Source: Tannerellaceae bacterium | GTDB lineage: Bacteria > Bacteroidota > Bacteroidia > Bacteroidales > Tannerellaceae | Reading direction: 5' to 3' | Assembly (NCBI GenBank): GCA_031273385.1 | Contig: JAISRY010000147.1 | Span: 1-19,633 of the forward strand | Length of the DNA stretch: 19,633 bases | In this document: in pieces, positions 15,524 to 19,633 of the stretch | Position numbering within the stretch: position 1 is the stretch's first letter | Layout: the number at the start of each line of letters is the position of its first letter | Notes under the pieces: model-generated | Databases searched by the model: none | Told to the model about the DNA's origin: nothing | Seen by the model: only the letters and a program-made list of their open reading frames with translations | Translations under genes and position numbers: made by a program

Positions 15524-15621
15524 TCAGTTCTCACTTGAACATTATAAAAGCTTTACACTTTTAAAGATGCCTGTTTATTCCAAAACGCTGCATGGCGAAA
15601 GCAAAAAAATCCCATCTTTTT

Positions 15622-17817
15622 CTATTTCGGAAACGTGGATAAATAGTAGTACGTCTCACGCGAGGGCATACTTTCGGTATGGTAGCGGTCGGATGCCGTC
15701 ACACGGAACGTATATTCCCGCTCCTCCATAGCATGTATGGGGATGAATAATTCCGGTTCGCGCAGGCCGGTCTCCAGGATATCCGCCGGATTGCCGGTAT
15801 CGACAGAAGCGGCCGGGGCGCAATAAACCGTATAGGTCAGTCTGCCGGTGGTGGCATCCCCGGGTTGCCGCCACGAAAGCTTTAGCCCGTTTCCGGTAGA
15901 TTCGACATGCACTTCGTCAGGAGCCGGAGGCCTCTCACTACTCAACCATGTCAGGGGAGGAAGCTGCGCCGGATACCGGAAATAATCCCGCTTCAAAAGG
16001 TCGTAAAGCCCTTTCGTATTATTCAGGATATGTGCGCTTCTAAAGAATGTCGACCCTGCGGTACCCATCTTCCGGCCATACGCCAACTGCTCGGCGATAT
16101 CGCTTGCCGTCCAGTTCCCGTCGATATCGATCATACGGTAAGCGCCCAGGCCGGGGACTACGAGGCGCCCGTTGCAATTCTCCACCCAATTGTCTACAAA
16201 GGGGAAAAAATGGTTGTGTTTGTAGTACATCATGGGGACGATCATATCATGTTTTCCCTCTTTCATCCAGTTTTGCGGATCCTGGAAAACGCTTTCGTAG
16301 GCCGTCCATCCGGCATCCGGCGCGTTCCCGATGCGGCTGTATTTGCCTAAAGGGGAGCTGCTCACCTGTACCCACGGCTTGGTCTCTTTCACCCAGTCGT
16401 AGATGCGTACAACCATCCTGTTGATGTTTTCACGTCGCCAGTCGTCTACTTTCTTCGACCGTCCGTATTTGTCGTATGTCTTTTTATCCGGGAAATGCTC
16501 CGCCTTTTCAGGGTAACGGATATAATCGAAATGGATGCCATCCACATCATAGCCGTTGACGATCTCCTTGACTAAAGAGAGGATATAAGCGGTGGTCTCC
16601 GGTATTCCCGGATCGAGGAACCATTCGTCGTTGTACTTCTTACACAGCGCAGGCTTGCGTTTGACGACCGAACGGCTACCCTGTCCACCGACCGTTTTGA
16701 CCGTACCGAGCGGGAATGTGACAAGCCAGGCGTGGCACTCCATGCCCCTTTTATGACATTCCTCAATGGCAAAAGCCAGCGGATCATAGCCGGGCGATAC
16801 ATCCGTCTTTCCGGAGAATACTCTGTTGAACGGTTCGATGGCAGAGGGATAGATCACATCGCCACGCAAGCGTACCTGTAAAAAGACGCTGTTGAAATGC
16901 GCCTCCTTTAGCCTATCCAGCTTATCGCACAACTCTTTTTGCTGGCTCAGCCGGCTGGCTTTGTCCGTGGCGGGTTTGCCGGGCCAGTCCAACCCGTATA
17001 TGGTCGTCATCCAGACTGCGCGAATCTCCCTTTTGGGCGTACCGCCCGCCTGAAGAAGCGAACTTGCCTCCATCGCCTGCAAAGGCTCATCCGTCGTGAT
17101 ATAGTCCGCCCCAAGCTGGATCATCTCCCTGATCTGCTCCGGATCGTTCACCGTCCATACGTTGACGGTCAGGTGAAGATTCCGGGCTTCGGCAAACCAT
17201 TCGGGATGCGCTTTCATCGTGGTATACGAATAGTCCAGCCCCGAGAAGCCCAGCTCTTTCAGCCTCTCAGGTGCAAGGTCGCCGTTCAGGTAAGCGACCG
17301 GTACGCCGGAGGTTAGCCGGATCAATTCCTTTCCCGCCTCCAGGTCGAATGTGATGTATTCCGTGCGGTCTTGCAAGCCGTAGCTATTGACCATCCCGAC
17401 CGCTACCTGCGCCGCTTCGCGGTTGCGCTCGGGGGTAGCGTGGGGTTTTAGTTCAAAGATCAGTCTGACGTGCGGCAGCCTTTTCCCTTTTTCCAGGTAG
17501 GCCATCAGCGTAGGGAGCCGTTCGCCGTTCGGCAGTTTCAGCTCTTTGATGTCGGCATACAGGCTGGCCTGGATCGGTATGCCCTGAATCTCGTTATCGT
17601 GGCAGACCACCGGGACATTATCGGCCGTCAGGTGTACGTCAAACTCCGAGCCATACACCCTCCATTCCTGTGCCAGCTCCAGGGCGCGCAGGGAGTTTTG
17701 TGCCGAATGTTCCGCTTTCCAGCAGCCGCGGTGCGCAATGACCTGCACCTTTTTCTTTGCCGCCGCCGGTAAGACGAACAGCGAGCAAAGCAGGAAAAGA
17801 ATCGTGTTACGCCTCAT
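15622..17817 (-). CDS. Secreted GDPD - GHL10 glycosidase-like - FN3 fusion protein
   Basis: The 731-residue protein starts with a signal peptide (residues 1-20, cut after AAA). Residues 24-255 form a glycerophosphodiester phosphodiesterase domain: His29-Arg30 (AHRG), Glu58 and Asp60 (EFDVHLTAD), His73 (CHDNE) and Glu122 (FELK) are the expected catalytic and metal residues. Residues 264-615 form a GHL10 (DUF187, family 10 glycosyl-hydrolase-like) domain: REIRAVWMTT, NSVFLQVRLRGDVIYPS, GMECHAWL, VDGIHFDYIRYP (425-436), MIVPMMYY. Residues 630-725 look like a fibronectin type III domain. No break or frameshift separates the parts. The ATG overlaps the trxB stop (17814-17817). E. coli DigH/YddW, a GHL10 protein, cleaves denuded peptidoglycan at division, so an envelope role beside ftsK is plausible. 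Substrates are unproven. Confidence 0.88.
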   Translation of the reverse strand: MRRNTILFLLCSLFVLPAAAKKKVQVIAHRGCWKAEHSAQNSLRALELAQEWRVYGSEFDVHLTADNVPVVCHDNEIQGIPIQASLYADIKELKLPNGERLPTLMAYLEKGKRLPHVRLIFELKPHATPERNREAAQVAVGMVNSYGLQDRTEYITFDLEAGKELIRLTSGVPVAYLNGDLAPERLKELGFSGLDYSYTTMKAHPEWFAEARNLHLTVNVWTVNDPEQIREMIQLGADYITTDEPLQAMEASSLLQAGGTPKREIRAVWMTTIYGLDWPGKPATDKASRLSQQKELCDKLDRLKEAHFNSVFLQVRLRGDVIYPSAIEPFNRVFSGKTDVSPGYDPLAFAIEECHKRGMECHAWLVTFPLGTVKTVGGQGSRSVVKRKPALCKKYNDEWFLDPGIPETTAYILSLVKEIVNGYDVDGIHFDYIRYPEKAEHFPDKKTYDKYGRSKKVDDWRRENINRMVVRIYDWVKETKPWVQVSSSPLGKYSRIGNAPDAGWTAYESVFQDPQNWMKEGKHDMIVPMMYYKHNHFFPFVDNWVENCNGRLVVPGLGAYRMIDIDGNWTASDIAEQLAYGRKMGTAGSTFFRSAHILNNTKGLYDLLKRDYFRYPAQLPPLTWLSSERPPAPDEVHVESTGNGLKLSWRQPGDATTGRLTYTVYCAPAASVDTGNPADILETGLREPELFIPIHAMEEREYTFRVTASDRYHTESMPSRETYYYLSTFPK

Positions 17818-18773
17818 CCTACCGAGCCTGCTTTATTCGTTTCCGACAAATAACGTTCCGCTTCGATCGCCGCCATGCATCCCGTACCTGCCGCCGTGAC
17901 CGCCTGCCGGTAATGGGGGTCGGCCACATCGCCTGCGGCAAATACGCCGGGAAGTTTCGTACGCGGCGTGCCGGGTATCGTCTTGATATACCCGGTAGGA
18001 TCCGTGTCTATCCACGCCTTGAAGATCGTTGAGTTGGGCGTATGGCCGATGGCAAGGAAAAAGCCGTCGATAGCCAGGGACAGCTTCTCTTCGTCAGGCT
18101 CTCCCAGCCGTTTGGCCAGGTGAACGCCCTCCACGCCATTTTCGCCGTACAGGCCAAGCGCCTGGTGTTCAAACAGGATATGGATGTTTTCTCGGTGGGA
18201 GACCCGCTCCTGCATCACCTTGGAGGCGCGTAGGAAGGGTTTGCGGACGATCATATACACTTCAGAAGCCAGGGAAGAAAGATACAGCGCATCTTCACAG
18301 GCGGTATCGCCCCCACCCACTACGGCGACGACTTTCTTCCGGTAGAAGAACCCGTCGCAGGTTGCACAGGCCGAAACGCCCATTCCGGCATACTTCTGTT
18401 CATCCGGAAGTCCTAAATATTTGGCGGTCGCGCCGGTCGCTATAATCAGGCTATCCGCCTCAACCCTCTTTTCGCCGTCGATCGTTATCGTGTAGGGCGC
18501 TCCGGAGAGGTCTGCCGCCGTCGCGATACCGGTACGGATATCCGCGCCGAAACGGGCGGCCTGCCTTTTCAGGTCATCCATCAATCCGGTTCCGGTGACG
18601 CCGTCGGGATAACCGGGGAAGTTCTCAACATCGGTCGTCGTCGTCAATTGTCCGCCCGGTTGAATGCCCTCGTACAGTACGGGGCACAAATTGGCGCGTC
18701 CCGCATAGATAGCGGCTGTCAGCCCTGCCGGGCCCGAACCGATGATCAGGCAACGTATTTTCTCTTTTTCCAT
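17814..18773 (-). CDS. trxB: Thioredoxin-disulfide reductase
   Basis: The 319-residue cytoplasmic flavoenzyme passes electrons from NADPH to thioredoxin. It has the FAD motif GSGPAG (12-17), the redox-active pair Cys136 and Cys139 in ACATCDG, the NADPH motif GGGDTA (153-158), and the second FAD motif FAAGDV near residue 286. Length and spacing are typical of the low-molecular-weight bacterial type. It follows lolA by 42 bases and overlaps the GDPD-GHL10 gene by four bases, so it is in the middle of the ftsK-led operon. Confidence 0.97.
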   Translation of the reverse strand: MEKEKIRCLIIGSGPAGLTAAIYAGRANLCPVLYEGIQPGGQLTTTTDVENFPGYPDGVTGTGLMDDLKRQAARFGADIRTGIATAADLSGAPYTITIDGEKRVEADSLIIATGATAKYLGLPDEQKYAGMGVSACATCDGFFYRKKVVAVVGGGDTACEDALYLSSLASEVYMIVRKPFLRASKVMQERVSHRENIHILFEHQALGLYGENGVEGVHLAKRLGEPDEEKLSLAIDGFFLAIGHTPNSTIFKAWIDTDPTGYIKTIPGTPRTKLPGVFAAGDVADPHYRQAVTAAGTGCMAAIEAERYLSETNKAGSVG

Positions 18774-18815
18774 AGGATTTATAAACTTGTTATCTATATC
18801 TATTCTGTTTGTTAC

Positions 18816-19463
18816 TTATCGTAGGTCAATAATCTCCGCATCGGGATAATCCGCAGGGTTGAAACTGAAAAAGCCGTCCGGCTGGTTTACCCCGCTTTTT
18901 ATTCCGGTAATTTGTATGGTATGCCGTATGCCGTTTTTTGTCCGGACAACGATATGCGCCGGCATCCCCGAATGTTTCTCCAATTGCAGTTCCGCTTTGA
19001 CGATCTCCCCTTTCTTCTTCGGCGTCAGCTCCACCGTATAGGCCGCCTTTCCGTTCGTAGCCGTCCCCTCCCCCTTGTAGACAGCCGTAAAGCCTTTCTT
19101 TGACGAGCTGAACAGCAACATGGGATTGGTGTATTGCAACTCTTCTCCCGTGGGGGCGCTGATATTGACCTCTCCGGCCTGCTCCATGTATGTCCATTGG
19201 GTCGTTCCGTCGTACCAGATACGGATACCGGGCGTGACCAGTACGAACTTCTCCCCTTTCATGTAGATCGTACCCTCTGCACTCTCCGCAAGGGTGGGCG
19301 ACTGGGTGCGTATAACAAAAGAGGCTTCGATGCCATTCGAGCGTTGATAAGCGGTGGCCGCTTTCTCCACGATGTCATTTGCGTTCTGGGCGGACAGGCT
19401 TGTCAACGACAAGCATACGCCGGCGATCAACACATACAATAGCTGCTTCATTCGGTGTTTCAT
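18816..19463 (-). CDS. lolA: LolA-like periplasmic lipoprotein carrier
   Basis: The 215-residue protein has a signal peptide (cut near LSAQ, about residue 26). The body is the half-barrel pattern of Lol[65 protein letters not shown], then TNPMLLFSS, and late strands with [23 protein letters not shown]. LolA ferries outer-membrane lipoproteins across the periplasm. I use ATG 19463 because it overlaps the ftsK stop in ATGA (19460-19463); an ATG four codons later would also keep the signal peptide. The order ftsK-lolA-trxB is, from memory, a recurring Bacteroidales arrangement. Family sequences are divergent, so the call rests on pattern and context. Confidence 0.85.
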   Translation of the reverse strand: MKHRMKQLLYVLIAGVCLSLTSLSAQNANDIVEKAATAYQRSNGIEASFVIRTQSPTLAESAEGTIYMKGEKFVLVTPGIRIWYDGTTQWTYMEQAGEVNISAPTGEELQYTNPMLLFSSSKKGFTAVYKGEGTATNGKAAYTVELTPKKKGEIVKAELQLEKHSGMPAHIVVRTKNGIRHTIQITGIKSGVNQPDGFFSFNPADYPDAEIIDLR

Positions 19464-19633
19464 TCTTTCAATTGGTTGAGCATTTTTTCCAGACTGTATT
19501 CATCCAGGACAAGTACCTGGCGGGGTTTACTTCCCTCGATAGGCCCGACGATACCGGCGGCTTCCAACTGATCCATCAGGCGTCCGGCGCGGTTGTAACC
19601 GATCGAGAATTTGCGCTGGATAAGCGAAGTCGA
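19460..19633 (-). CDS. ftsK: FtsK DNA translocase, C-terminal gamma domain only (5' part outside window)
   Basis: The minus-strand frame is open from 19633 and ends at TGA 19462-19460, giving the last 57 residues of a protein that is about 800 residues long in the family. These are the winged-helix gamma domain: [20 protein letters not shown], then [19 protein letters not shown] and [18 protein letters not shown]. This domain recognises polar DNA motifs (KOPS) to orient translocation toward the dif site and activates XerCD at cell division. The stop overlaps the lolA start by four bases. The motor and membrane domains lie beyond the window edge. Confidence 0.95.
   Translation of the reverse strand, partial: STSLIQRKFSIGYNRAGRLMDQLEAAGIVGPIEGSKPRQVLVLDEYSLEKMLNQLKE

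Noticed and set aside
15595..15621. Terminator after the GDPD-GHL10 gene formed by the A-run and T-run near 15605-15620
   Set aside because: The A and T runs face each other, but the centre does not pair well and no GC stem is present.

Overview
The window looks like a chromosomal segment of a Bacteroidota bacterium, most likely order Bacteroidales (Bacteroides/Parabacteroides/Tannerella-like). The signs are upstream boxes matching the Bacteroides -7 consensus TAnnTTTG, the absence of obvious Shine-Dalgarno sites, a split biotin-dependent carboxylase, an OmpA protein with an N-terminal barrel, the order ftsK-lolA-trxB, and a sigma factor / two-membrane anti-sigma / NigD-like lipoprotein trio. 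The genus is inference. I see no tRNA, rRNA, insertion sequence or CRISPR array, and no gap without a gene exceeds about 165 bases.

Layout. Bases 1-2687 are transcribed rightward: the tail of an outer-membrane beta-barrel gene, two translationally coupled lipoprotein genes of unknown function, then a compact MntA/HepT (MNT/HEPN) toxin-antitoxin pair with its own promoter. The strand switches at about 2690, where hepT and a TPR gene converge with 12 bases between their stop codons. Everything from 2700 to 19633 is transcribed leftward.

Read in the direction of transcription, the leftward part has five blocks. (1) ftsK (last 57 codons only), lolA, trxB and a GDPD-GHL10 fusion gene form one tightly packed operon. 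(2) An ECF sigma factor, a protein with one inner-membrane helix and a C-terminal outer-membrane barrel, and a NigD-like lipoprotein form a second operon. It resembles the Das/Dma system that controls outer-membrane vesiculation in B. thetaiotaomicron. (3) fcl and gmd make GDP-L-fucose; a perfect 18-bp inverted repeat precedes them. (4) A single OmpA-family gene sits between a clear promoter and a clear terminator. (5) A polyprenyl-phosphate sugar-1-phosphate transferase, ruvX, def, a carboxyltransferase subunit, a biotin carrier protein and the TPR gene follow one another with gaps of 40 bases or less.

How the genes fit together. Most of the window concerns the envelope: glycan initiation and GDP-fucose supply, lipoprotein trafficking (LolA), peptidoglycan anchoring (OmpA), a probable peptidoglycan- or lipid-acting hydrolase next to ftsK, and an envelope-sensing sigma switch. 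The carboxylase pair belongs to propionyl/methylmalonyl-CoA metabolism. The main items for follow-up are the sigma/two-membrane anti-sigma operon, the GDPD-GHL10 fusion in the ftsK operon, and the MntA/HepT module.
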